NCBI GenBank assembly: GCA_013298025.1
Contig: JAAFJE010000017.1
Span: 88,126-152,125 of the forward strand
Direction of reading: 5' to 3'
DNA length: 64,000 bases
Source of the DNA: Cytophagales bacterium
GTDB taxonomy: Bacteria; Bacteroidota; Bacteroidia; Cytophagales; Spirosomataceae
In this document: positions 17,280 through 26,330 of the stretch, in pieces
Layout: each line of letters opens with the position of its first letter
How positions within the stretch are numbered: the stretch's first letter is position 1
Notes under the pieces: model-generated
Seen by the model: only the letters and a program-made list of their open reading frames with translations
The model's database searches: none
What the model was told of the DNA's origin: nothing
Position numbers and translations under genes: made by a program

Positions 17280-17359
17280 CTTATTTTAGCATATCTTTTT
17301 AACGCTATTTTTTCACGAAAAATTGTATAAAAAAACTTTCAGCGAAAAATTCTTAACAA

Positions 17360-18409
17360 ATGAAAACGATACGTACTACCATTCTTGTGACCCTTGCCTC
17401 ACTCGTTTTTATGGCGAGTTGTGGCAAAAAGAAAACCACTCCTCAAACCCTTGTGGACGACGGAACCATCGCTGTACGCTTGGCTGATGTGGCTGTTGCC
17501 AATGCCACCGACGCTATCAAAGCTTCGGGCTTGGTGAGTTCTATGCACGAAGCTCGGCTGTCGTTCAAGACAGGGGGCATCATCGAAAAAATTTATGTCA
17601 AAGAAGGACAAGCCGTAAAAAAAGGACAATTATTGGCGGCTTTGAACCTGACCGAAATCAATGCTCAGGTACAACAAGCCCAAGAAAATGTAGGTAAAAT
17701 AGAGCGTGACCTCAAGCGTGTAAGCAACCTTTACCGTGACTCGGTGGCTACCTTAGAGCAAGTTCAAAACCTCAATACAGCCCTGAGTGTAGCCAAGCAA
17801 AGCCTACAAATTGCCCAATATAACCAAGGCTATTCTAAAATCTATGCTCCCGAAAACGGCGTGATTGTCAAGAAAATCATGAACGAAGGCGAATTGGTAG
17901 GGGCTGGCTCACCGCTCTTTTTCTTCAATGCCACCAACCTCAACGATTGGGTGGTGAAAGTGGGCGTTGCCGACAAAGATTGGGCAAGATTGACCATCGG
18001 CGATGAAGCACAAGTAACACTGGATGCTTTTCCCGACACGTATTTCAAAGCCAAGGTTTCTACTTTGGCACAAGGAGCCGACCAAGCTTCTGGCTTGTAT
18101 CAAGTAGAATTGAAGCTCAATACCCAAGGCAAAAAAATGGCCACAGGCTTGTTTGCCAAAACCGACATTCGCCCTTCTAAAATCCAAACCTTGCCTTCTG
18201 TGCCTATCGATGCCATTATTGAAGGCAATGGCGACAATGCCTTTGTTTATACCATACAAGCAGGCAAAGCCCATAAAGTAAATGTCACACTGGCGTATAT
18301 CAACAACCAGCGGGCTTTTGTTAAAACAGGTTTGTCGGGTATTACGCAGGTTGTCACCGATGGCTCGGCGTATTTGATAGATGGCACAATGGTAAAGGTT
18401 GTTCAATAA
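17360..18409 (+). CDS. RND efflux periplasmic adaptor (lipoprotein)
   Basis: A 349-residue membrane fusion protein. A lipoprotein signal ends in FMASCGKKK, so Cys21 is probably lipidated. The lipoyl/barrel-sandwich halves are at about 60-95 (KTGGIIEKIYVKEGQAVKKGQLLA) and 150-185, flanking a coiled-coil hairpin (about 95-150), then the beta-barrel and membrane-proximal domains. It links the inner-membrane RND pump to the TolC-like duct. It lies 52 bases before the pump gene. Confidence 0.94.
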   Translation: MKTIRTTILVTLASLVFMASCGKKKTTPQTLVDDGTIAVRLADVAVANATDAIKASGLVSSMHEARLSFKTGGIIEKIYVKEGQAVKKGQLLAALNLTEINAQVQQAQENVGKIERDLKRVSNLYRDSVATLEQVQNLNTALSVAKQSLQIAQYNQGYSKIYAPENGVIVKKIMNEGELVGAGSPLFFFNATNLNDWVVKVGVADKDWARLTIGDEAQVTLDAFPDTYFKAKVSTLAQGADQASGLYQVELKLNTQGKKMATGLFAKTDIRPSKIQTLPSVPIDAIIEGNGDNAFVYTIQAGKAHKVNVTLAYINNQRAFVKTGLSGITQVVTDGSAYLIDGTMVKVVQ

Positions 18410-18461
18410 AGGCTAATTTAAACAGGTAGGTTTTTCCATAAAGCCACCGAGCAGATACATT

Positions 18462-21400
18462 ATGAGAATTGCAGAATTTTCCGTTAAAAACTACCAGTTT
18501 ACCTTGGTGGTATTCTTGGGAGTACTCTCCATAGGCTTGTTTGCCTTGTTTAATATGCCTCGGGGCGAAGACCCTGAGTTTGAATCGCCACAATTTGGTG
18601 TTACCATCATTTATCCAGGGGCAACGCCCAACGACATAGAAGAATTGGTGGTGGACCCTTTTGAAAAACGCATGAACGAACTCGACAACATCGACCGCAT
18701 TCGTACAACCATTTTAGACGGTGTAGCGGTGTTTCAGATTGAATACGACTTTTCGCAAGACCCCGAAGAAAAATACCAAGAGGTGGTGCGTGAAGTAAGT
18801 GCCATTCGCAAAGAATTGCCTGCCGATATTTTGGATATTCGGGTGCAAAAATTCCGCCCTTCCGATGTAAACATTTACCAATTTGCCTTAATCAGCGAAA
18901 ACCTGCCCTATAGCAAATTAGAAGAGCAGGCCGATGAATTGGAAAAACGTTTAGAGAAAATCAAAGGACTCACCAATATCAAATCGTGGGGGTATCCTGC
19001 CCGTCGAATTGCGGTACAATTAGATTTGGCCAAAATGGCACAAGACCAAATTCCGCTCAATCGGGTACTAGGAGCTATTCAAGCCGAAAATGTGAATATT
19101 CCGGGAGGAAGCGTAAACGTTTCGACCAAAAAATTTAATGTAAAAACATCGGGTGCATACAAAGATTTGGCAGAAATTCAAAATACAATTGTTTATACCA
19201 ATGGTTCAAAAATTGTACGTTTACAAGACATCGCCACAGCCCAATTCGACTACGAAGACGAAACGCATATTACACGCCTCAACGGGCATCGTTGTGTGTT
19301 TGTAACGGCCTGCCAAAAACAAGGACAAAACATCATTGCCCTTCGCAAAGCGGTAGAACCTGTCACGGCTACTTTCAAGGAACAATTACCTAAAAGCATC
19401 GACTTTGTAACGGTTTTCGACCAAGCCGATTCGGTGGATAAACGCTTGAGTCGTTTTGCCAAAGATTTTGGTATTGCTATTTTATTGGTCTTAATTACAC
19501 TCTTGCCACTTGGCACAAGGGCCAGTATCGTGGTGATGATTTCGATACCGCTTTCTCTGGCCATCGGGCTTACGCTGTTGTATTTGTTTGGGTTTACCAT
19601 CAACCAGCTTTCTATTGTGGGGATGATTGTGGCATTGGGGATTTTGGTGGACGACTCCATTGTGGTGGTCGAAAACATCGAGCGTTTCTTACGGCTCGGT
19701 ATCAGTCGCAAGCAAGCGGCTATTGATGCTACCAAACAAATTGGCTTGGCGGTGTTGGGCTGTACTGTGTTGTTGTGTTTTGCCTTTTTGCCTGTTGCCA
19801 ATTTGCCCGAAGCGGCTGGAAAATTCATTCGTAGTTTGCCTATGGCTGTGATTTTTACGGTATTAGCTTCCATGTTGGTGTCGCTTACGGTTGTGCCGTT
19901 TTTATCGTCGGTTATTCTTTCCAAAGAACACCATCCAGAAGGCAATGCCATCTTACGGGTCATGAAAAAAGTGATTGCCGTAACATACGGTCGCTTGATG
20001 GACTGGTGCTTGAAACATCCTAAAGCAACACTTTCGGGGGCATTAGGCATTTTTGTAGGCGTAATGCTCATAGCGAAGTTCTTCTTGGGCTTTTCCCTTT
20101 TCCCAACTTCCGAAAAACCGATGTTTTTAGTCAATGTTGAAACACCCGTAGGGACAAACCTCGCTGCCACAACCAAGGCGGTGAATTTTGTCGAAAAAAC
20201 ACTCAAAAAAGAAGCGGCTGTCAAATATTTCGCTTCTAATATCGGGCGTTTCAATCCTCGCATTTATTATAATGTTATTGAAAAAGGGCAGTCGGAAAAC
20301 ACGGGTCAGGTGTTTGTTTTACTCGAAGACATGGGAACAGCCGAGAAAAAAGCTTTGATAGATGTATTGCGAGGCAAATTGGTGGATTATCCTAATGCCA
20401 AAATAGAGGTAAAAGATTTTGAGCAAGGCCCACCACTCGAAGCACCTGTTGCCTATAGAATTTTTGGAGAAAACCTCGATACCTTGCGTAAAGTAGCGTT
20501 TAGTATAGAAAAGATTTTGGCGAAACATCCGGGAGCAATTTATGTAAACAATCCGCTCAAAGTACAACCAACCGATATAAAAGTGGTGGTAAATAAAGAA
20601 AAAGCAGGATTGATGGGCGTAAATTCGGCCGACATCGACCGTGTAGTGCGTTTGGGTATTGCTGGACTCAACCTTGGTACGTACCGAGAAGCCAACGAAA
20701 AAGATAATTATAATATAAATGTGTCTATTCCTCGTACAGCCGAGCAACAAAATTTGGACGTTTTCGGTCATCTGTATGTAAACAACGCTGTAGGCACGCC
20801 TATTCCTTTGAAACAGTTGGTTGATATTCGTTTTGAAACATCGCAAAATCAAATTTTACATTACAACAAAGAACGATACATTACCATTTCAACCTTCTTA
20901 AAATCAGGATATAATACCGCCAAAGTAAACCAAGAACTCATCAAAGAACTGAATGCGTTTCATTTTCCTAAAGGATTTTCGTACCGTGTAGCAGGAGAAG
21001 CAGAAAATGCAGAAAAATCTTTCGGAGGCATAGGGGTAATCGTTTTGATAACTGTCTTTGGTATGATAGCGGTTTTGATTCTTGAATTTAAGAATTTCAA
21101 ATCTACCCTCATCGTGCTTTCGGTGATACCTTTGGGCATTGTAGGAGCTATTTTGATGCTGTTGCTTTGGGGCGAAACCCTTTCTTTTACAGCAGTGATT
21201 GGCTTTATCGCCCTGATTGGTATAGAAGTGAAAAACTCGCTCTTGCTGGTCGATTTCACGAATCAATTGCGAGAAGAAGGCTACGGTTTGGAAGAAGCCA
21301 TTCGAGAAGCTGGCGAAGTACGATTTGTACCCATTGTGCTTACCTCGCTCACCGCTATAGGAGGTTTAGTCCCCTTAGTTGTAGAATATTCGGCGTTGTA

Positions 21401-21530
21401 TTCGCCTTTGGCTTTGGTACTGATTGGCGGGATTATTAGCTCAACTTTATTGGCTCGTTTGGTTACGCCAGTAATGTACAAGCTACTACCACCAAGCGTA
21501 GAAGTCAAAAAAGAAGGTTTTGAAGGTTGA
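18462..21530 (+). CDS. RND family efflux transporter permease (AcrB/MexF-like)
   Basis: A 1022-residue inner-membrane pump with the 12-helix RND layout: TM1 at about 12-30, a large periplasmic loop, the TM2-TM6 block at about 335-480, a second periplasmic loop and TM8-TM12 at about 850-1005. GILVDDSIVVVENIERF in TM4 carries the paired Asp of the proton relay. The N-terminal GEDPEFESPQFGV motif belongs to the AcrB/D/F acriflavin-resistance family. It uses the proton gradient to expel drugs or other amphipathic compounds. Regulation by the upstream TetR is inferred from operator O2. Confidence 0.95.
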   Translation: MRIAEFSVKNYQFTLVVFLGVLSIGLFALFNMPRGEDPEFESPQFGVTIIYPGATPNDIEELVVDPFEKRMNELDNIDRIRTTILDGVAVFQIEYDFSQDPEEKYQEVVREVSAIRKELPADILDIRVQKFRPSDVNIYQFALISENLPYSKLEEQADELEKRLEKIKGLTNIKSWGYPARRIAVQLDLAKMAQDQIPLNRVLGAIQAENVNIPGGSVNVSTKKFNVKTSGAYKDLAEIQNTIVYTNGSKIVRLQDIATAQFDYEDETHITRLNGHRCVFVTACQKQGQNIIALRKAVEPVTATFKEQLPKSIDFVTVFDQADSVDKRLSRFAKDFGIAILLVLITLLPLGTRASIVVMISIPLSLAIGLTLLYLFGFTINQLSIVGMIVALGILVDDSIVVVENIERFLRLGISRKQAAIDATKQIGLAVLGCTVLLCFAFLPVANLPEAAGKFIRSLPMAVIFTVLASMLVSLTVVPFLSSVILSKEHHPEGNAILRVMKKVIAVTYGRLMDWCLKHPKATLSGALGIFVGVMLIAKFFLGFSLFPTSEKPMFLVNVETPVGTNLAATTKAVNFVEKTLKKEAAVKYFASNIGRFNPRIYYNVIEKGQSENTGQVFVLLEDMGTAEKKALIDVLRGKLVDYPNAKIEVKDFEQGPPLEAPVAYRIFGENLDTLRKVAFSIEKILAKHPGAIYVNNPLKVQPTDIKVVVNKEKAGLMGVNSADIDRVVRLGIAGLNLGTYREANEKDNYNINVSIPRTAEQQNLDVFGHLYVNNAVGTPIPLKQLVDIRFETSQNQILHYNKERYITISTFLKSGYNTAKVNQELIKELNAFHFPKGFSYRVAGEAENAEKSFGGIGVIVLITVFGMIAVLILEFKNFKSTLIVLSVIPLGIVGAILMLLLWGETLSFTAVIGFIALIGIEVKNSLLLVDFTNQLREEGYGLEEAIREAGEVRFVPIVLTSLTAIGGLVPLVVEYSALYSPLALVLIGGIISSTLLARLVTPVMYKLLPPSVEVKKEGFEG

Positions 21531-21718
21531 TAAAGTACGACGATTGTACAAGATTAATTCTTTAAAATATTCAAAAATATTCGGTCTGCATACTATTTTA
21601 ATATTTTTTAACGTTGTATAAAAAAATTAAAATAAAAGCTTGTTAAAAAGCTGTTTTGTAGTGAACTAACCGTTAGTCTAGTATAATAATCGTCAAAATT
21701 TATAAACTTAAAAGACCT

Positions 21719-21967
21719 ATGAGATTCAGCATAGAGAAATTAAAAAAATTTCTTTCTCGGAATTTTTATATTAGTCCGAGATTGATAGCTCCTCAAAAAC
21801 GCTTTCAAGCTGATTTGGGTATGAACTCGCTAGAGTTTTTAGAATTGGTAGCATATTTAGAAAATACGTATGGCATTACTTTGCCAGATAATGAAATTGC
21901 CAAGGTACAAACGGTCAAACAACTAACAGACCTCATGGAGATGAATCTGGTAGGAGTGGAAGCCTAG
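21719..21967 (+). CDS. Acyl carrier protein-like protein
   Basis: An 82-residue single carrier domain. ADLGMNSLEFLELVAYLENTYGITLPDNEIAKVQTV matches the ACP helix II-IV core; Ser37 is the expected 4'-phosphopantetheine attachment site. The usual DSL triad is NSL here (Asp replaced by Asn36). The basic N-terminus (KLKKFLSRNFYISPRL) is unlike the acidic fatty-acid ACP. It stands alone, not next to fabF or a synthase, so it is probably a specialised carrier. Its partner enzymes are not visible in the window. Confidence 0.82.
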   Translation: MRFSIEKLKKFLSRNFYISPRLIAPQKRFQADLGMNSLEFLELVAYLENTYGITLPDNEIAKVQTVKQLTDLMEMNLVGVEA

Positions 21968-21997
21968 CTAACAATAGTAGGGGGTGTGAAGAAGGGC

Positions 21998-22032
21998 AAA
22001 GGGTTCGGGTGTGCAAGCATCAGAACCCTTTT
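21998..22032 (+). terminator. Terminator after the ACP-like gene
   Basis: AAAGGGTTC (21998-22006) pairs with GAACCCTTTT (22023-22032) across a 16-base loop. The T-run is short, so efficiency is uncertain. Confidence 0.5.
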
Positions 22033-22174
22033 GGTTTATATGCCTAGCGTTGTTTTTCCTCTGCTGAGGGTATCGGTTTTCTTTAAATTTTCTTATCTTA
22101 TGCAACCTTCTCGTTACCTTGTGCATCTAAATAAGTGTTAAGAAGGTGTTTAATATAAACTAAACGATACTGTC

Positions 22175-22870
22175 ATGAAAAAACTTTGCTCATTGCTATT
22201 CCTTTTGTTGAGTAGCCTTTATGTCGATGCCCAAGTAATCAATCAAACCCGTAACGTAGGCAGTTTTAAAGCCATAAAAGTAACGAGTGGTATTGATATT
22301 TACGTAAAACAGGGAAAAGCCGAAGCGGTGGTGGTCAATGCAGAAGAAGAAAAAATAGAACAAGTACAGGTGAAAAATGAAGGCGGCGTACTCAATATTT
22401 TTATAGACAACTCGAAATGGGGCTGGTTCAACTGGAACAACAAACCCGTAAAAGTATATATTACGGTAAAAGACCTTACGGGGCTTTCGGCTACAGGTGG
22501 CTCTGACGTGTATGGCGAAGGAAAGCTTGATTTAATCAAGCTGGATTTACGGGCAACGGGCGGCTCTGATATTCGCCTAGATGTAGATGCCGACGAACTT
22601 ATTTGTGAAAGCACAGGAGGCTCTGATATTTACCTTCAGGGCAATGCCACGGTGTTCAAGGCTAGTTCTACGGGCGGAAGCGATTTGAAGGCAAGTAAGT
22701 TACGCAGCAGTTTTTGCAGCGTTTCGGCCACAGGCGGTTCCGATGCCTACGTATGGGCCGAGAAAGAAATCAGTATTTCGGCCACAGGTGGCTCAGATGT
22801 GTATTATTCGGGCGATGCACGCATTGTGCGACAAAATACATCGGGTGGCTCTGATGTGCATAAGCATTAA
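22175..22870 (+). CDS. Head-GIN domain (DUF2807) exported protein with TGGSD repeats
   Basis: A 231-residue protein with a signal peptide (cleavage near VDAQ, residue 20) and a DUF2807 (putative auto-transporter adhesin, head-GIN) domain. Six repeats of TGGSD, each in a unit of about 18-22 residues, plus a final SGGSD, run from about residue 108 to the end, giving a predicted parallel beta-helix. The protein is expected in the periplasm or on the surface. The function is unknown; the repeat unit is the most distinctive feature. It is probably a single-gene unit. Confidence 0.85.
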   Translation: MKKLCSLLFLLLSSLYVDAQVINQTRNVGSFKAIKVTSGIDIYVKQGKAEAVVVNAEEEKIEQVQVKNEGGVLNIFIDNSKWGWFNWNNKPVKVYITVKDLTGLSATGGSDVYGEGKLDLIKLDLRATGGSDIRLDVDADELICESTGGSDIYLQGNATVFKASSTGGSDLKASKLRSSFCSVSATGGSDAYVWAEKEISISATGGSDVYYSGDARIVRQNTSGGSDVHKH

Positions 22871-23002
22871 GAAGAATTGTAAATATCCAATTTATAAAAT
22901 GCTTTGTTAGGCACTTTTATAAAAACGAAGGTTTTTTCTAAACTTTCCGAAATCAACAACGCTCAATAGTTTTTAAACTTTTGTATCTTCATAATACTAA
23001 TA

Positions 23003-23083
23003 CAGCATTGTGTGTTTTGACCTCAAGGTTTTGTAACATACTAAAAGATAAACAAACCCTACGGCTCAAAACTCACAATGCTG
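23003..23083. repeat. Long inverted repeat downstream of the ABC permease gene
   Basis: Arms of 18 bp (23003-23020 and 23066-23083) match with one mismatch around a 45-base loop. It lies 30 bases beyond the minus-strand stop of the permease gene, so it could end that transcript, but no T-run follows. Confidence 0.5.
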
Positions 23084-23112
23084 AACTCATATTTAATGTC
23101 CCCTCTTCCCTA

Positions 23113-25509
23113 TTACTCTGTTTTCAACGACTTGACTGGGTTGGTCAAAGCTGCTCGTATCGCTTGATAACTCACCGTAAGCATGGCAATGACTGTTGTG
23201 CTCATTAATGCCCAAGCAAATACCAAAACCGACAAACCAATACGATACGCAAAATTCTGTAACCAATTGTGCATCAACCATCCGCTAAGTGGGGCAGCGA
23301 TGAGGAAAGCCAGTAAAATAAGTTGAGAAAACTCTTTGCCAAATAGCCATAAAATTTGCCCTACGCTCGCTCCTAATACTTTCCGAACGCCTATTTCCTT
23401 GGTTTTTTGCGTCACCATAAAAGAAACCAAACCGTAAAGCCCCAAACAACCAATCAGAATAGCAACCAAAGCAAAGAAATTGATAAGTTTGCCCATGGTT
23501 TCTTCTTCCTCATAAGCTCTTTGAATGGATTCATCCACAAATTGGTGGTTGAAATAACTTTCTGGATATACTTTATTAAAGCTTTTTTCTAAAGTTTTGA
23601 TTACTTTTTGAAAATTAGCCGAACGTAATTTAACATTAACATAATAGTAATTGGTCGCTAAGGTAGTCATGTATAAAGGTTCAATCGTTTCGGAGAGTGA
23701 CTGTTGGTGAAAATCTTTTACCACACCAACGATTTCTACATTTCTGCCTCTTGCTTCCATTTTCTTGCCAATAATTTTTGTAGGGTCTTTGAAGTTAAGC
23801 TTTTTCGCAAAAGCCTCATTAACAATCACTTCTCTGATAGAATCAGAAGGGTAAAGATTTCTGCCTGCTACCAATTTGATACCGTATAAATCTAAATAAT
23901 TGGCATCAATACTCTTGGCTTGAGTACTCCATTTTTCGTCTTCTGCACGATTATCAAATCTTAAACTTGTGCTATTTACCCAACCAGATTGTGGAGGTCC
24001 CGACATTGAAAAACTGATTTTTTCTACATCTGGAACAGCCGAAGCCAAATTCTTGAAGGTACTCATTTTGACAACATCTTGCTTCGGCATAAAAGGAAGA
24101 CTAATAGTTAAGATAGATTCTTTTTTGAAACCTAAATCTTTATTTTGGAAATACGATAATTGGCTTGTTACTACTGCCATGCCAATAATTAGCATTTGTG
24201 AAATGGCAAACTGAACTACTACCAAACTTCTTCTTACAGAAAAACCGCCTACTTGTTGCGTAGAAATTTTGCCTTTCAGTGCCATTACAGGCTGGAAACC
24301 TGCTAATACCAAAGCTGGGTATGCTCCAGAAAGTACGATAACTGCAAGAATGATAAGCGTAACATATAAGATAACAGAGGCATCGAAATAGAAAGTAAAT
24401 TTGAAAGCTCCGTTCAAGTACTCACGAGCGATTTTCTCACCAAATTGAAATAATACAATTGAAATCAACAAAGAAGCTATCGTAATCATGGCTGTTTCTG
24501 CCATAAATTGCCAAAACAATTGTGCTTTTGAACTTCCCAACACTTTGCGAACACCTACTTCTTTAGAGCGTTTCAAAGCCTGAGCCGTTGCTAAATTGAC
24601 GAAGTTGATACTGGCTGTAATAATCAAGAAAATACCAATCGCAAAGAGTGATAAAATAAGGTTTTTGTTGACACCGCCATAGTCTTCTGAAAAGTGAATT
24701 TCTTTCAATGGCTGCATGACATAATGAATATATTTCGCTTCATCTGGACGATATTTTTTTACAAAAGCAGGCATTAGTTTGTCCCAATTGGCTTTGGTAA
24801 ATTTTTCGTTTAAAGAAACTACACAACGAGTACTGCTATTGGTACTTCCGAAATTATCGTTGATAGAACCATAATATTCTTTCAAACTGGCATACGACGG
24901 CATTACTTCGTAGCCAAAGTCGGTATTGTCTTTATAATCTTTGAAAACGCCAACGATTTTAAGGCTCAAACGGCCATTGTGTTTGATGATTTTGCCAATA
25001 ACATCCGTTGAGCCGAAGTATTTCAACGCATTTTTTTCGCTGATAACAACTGTATTAGGATTTTTTAATGCTGAAAAACCACCTTGAACCCATTCATAAT
25101 CAAAAATTTTAAAGAAAGAAGGTTCAACGAAAGCACCTTCTAATGTCTCTTTAAATTTTTTGTCTTCGCCATTTGCCGAAGGAATAGCCTCGAAATAATC
25201 TTCTGCCAATTCAGTCATCGAAAGATTTTCGATAGCAGGATAATCCGTCAAAACAGCTTTTCCCAAAGGATAAGGAACACCCGGAGAATGAAAATTTTCA
25301 CCACCTTCTCTTGAAACAAACTCACTTACAATTCTATAAGTGTTTTCATATTTGCTATGATGTTTATCAATACTGAAATGGTAGCGAACTAGAGCAAAAA
25401 TCAACATGGCACAAGTAAGCCCCAAAGACAAACCTGCAATATTGATAAAAGCATAGCTTTTGTTCCTAAAAAGATTACGAAAAGCGATTTTTATGTAATT
25501 GGTTAGCAT
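23113..25509 (-). CDS. ABC transporter permease, MacB/FtsX type
   Basis: A 798-residue permease with the duplicated Bacteroidota layout: an N-terminal membrane segment (about 20-42), a MacB-type periplasmic domain, three membrane helices of a first FtsX domain (about 285-410), a second single helix (about 430-450) and periplasmic domain, and a final FtsX domain (about 680-780). KEVGVRKVLGSS and KEIGVRKVLGAS, the conserved segments of the two FtsX copies, are both present. It works with the ATPase and the HlyD-like protein encoded just upstream, probably as a mechanotransmission exporter of a peptide, lipid or drug. Confidence 0.93.
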   Translation of the reverse strand: MLTNYIKIAFRNLFRNKSYAFINIAGLSLGLTCAMLIFALVRYHFSIDKHHSKYENTYRIVSEFVSREGGENFHSPGVPYPLGKAVLTDYPAIENLSMTELAEDYFEAIPSANGEDKKFKETLEGAFVEPSFFKIFDYEWVQGGFSALKNPNTVVISEKNALKYFGSTDVIGKIIKHNGRLSLKIVGVFKDYKDNTDFGYEVMPSYASLKEYYGSINDNFGSTNSSTRCVVSLNEKFTKANWDKLMPAFVKKYRPDEAKYIHYVMQPLKEIHFSEDYGGVNKNLILSLFAIGIFLIITASINFVNLATAQALKRSKEVGVRKVLGSSKAQLFWQFMAETAMITIASLLISIVLFQFGEKIAREYLNGAFKFTFYFDASVILYVTLIILAVIVLSGAYPALVLAGFQPVMALKGKISTQQVGGFSVRRSLVVVQFAISQMLIIGMAVVTSQLSYFQNKDLGFKKESILTISLPFMPKQDVVKMSTFKNLASAVPDVEKISFSMSGPPQSGWVNSTSLRFDNRAEDEKWSTQAKSIDANYLDLYGIKLVAGRNLYPSDSIREVIVNEAFAKKLNFKDPTKIIGKKMEARGRNVEIVGVVKDFHQQSLSETIEPLYMTTLATNYYYVNVKLRSANFQKVIKTLEKSFNKVYPESYFNHQFVDESIQRAYEEEETMGKLINFFALVAILIGCLGLYGLVSFMVTQKTKEIGVRKVLGASVGQILWLFGKEFSQLILLAFLIAAPLSGWLMHNWLQNFAYRIGLSVLVFAWALMSTTVIAMLTVSYQAIRAALTNPVKSLKTE

Positions 25510-25545
25510 GGTTTCAAAGGTTTTTGCAATTGATATTTGGTGAGT

Positions 25546-26223
25546 TTATCCTAAAATATTTTCCATTACCACTTTTCCATCCAAAAGGCGGATGATTCTG
25601 TGGGCGAAGCGTGCGTCGTGTTCAGAGTGCGTTACCATTACTACGGTAGTGCCAGCTTCGTTGAGTTCGGTTAATAATTGCATTACTTCGTTACCGTTGG
25701 TAGAGTCCAAATTACCTGTTGGCTCATCGGCTAAGATTAATTTTGGATTATTCACAACCGCACGAGCCACCGCACAACGTTGTTGCTGACCACCCGATAA
25801 TTGTTGTGGAAAGTGGTTTCTACGGTGCATGATTTGTACTTTTTCCAAAACCGCTTCTACTCTTTGTTTGCGTTCGGCAGCATCTACTCCCAAGTACAAC
25901 AAAGGCAATTCTACGTTTTCATAAACGGTCAGTTCGTCGATGAGGTTGAAGCTCTGAAATACAAATCCTATGTTACGTTTACGCAAGTTGGCTCTTTTGC
26001 GTTCGGTATAGCTAATCACCTCTTCGCTATTGAACAAAAAGCTTCCTTTGTCGGCATCGTCGAGCAAGCCAATGATATTAAGCAACGTTGATTTGCCACA
26101 ACCCGAAGGACCCATAATGGCTACAAATTCGCCTTCTTTCACTTCTAGCGAAAGGTTGTTGAGGGCTACTGTTTCAATATCTTCAGTACGATAGATTTTC
26201 TCTAAGTTGGTTATTTTAAGCAT
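25546..26223 (-). CDS. ABC transporter ATP-binding protein, MacB/LolD type
   Basis: A 225-residue ATPase. Walker A GPSGCGKST (38-46), signature LSGGQQQR, Walker B ILADEPTGNLD and the H-loop THSEH are intact. The start at 26223 (MLKITNLEKIYRTEDIETVAL) fits the family; an in-frame extension to 26298 is rejected. It lies 36 bases upstream of the permease gene in transcription order, within the operon adaptor-ATPase-permease. Confidence 0.95.
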   Translation of the reverse strand: MLKITNLEKIYRTEDIETVALNNLSLEVKEGEFVAIMGPSGCGKSTLLNIIGLLDDADKGSFLFNSEEVISYTERKRANLRKRNIGFVFQSFNLIDELTVYENVELPLLYLGVDAAERKQRVEAVLEKVQIMHRRNHFPQQLSGGQQQRCAVARAVVNNPKLILADEPTGNLDSTNGNEVMQLLTELNEAGTTVVMVTHSEHDARFAHRIIRLLDGKVVMENILG

Positions 26224-26330
26224 CTTTTTAATTGGTTTGAAAGTTTTACATCTGATTTGAAGGGCTTTTTTTACAAAATTCCGTGTATCAAAAGCCAAAA
26301 AAGGAGCGTTACGAGCATGGTTGAAATACG

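Noticed and set aside
23704..24214. Plus-strand ORFs opposite the ABC permease
   Set aside because: They are shadows of the permease gene with no independent features.
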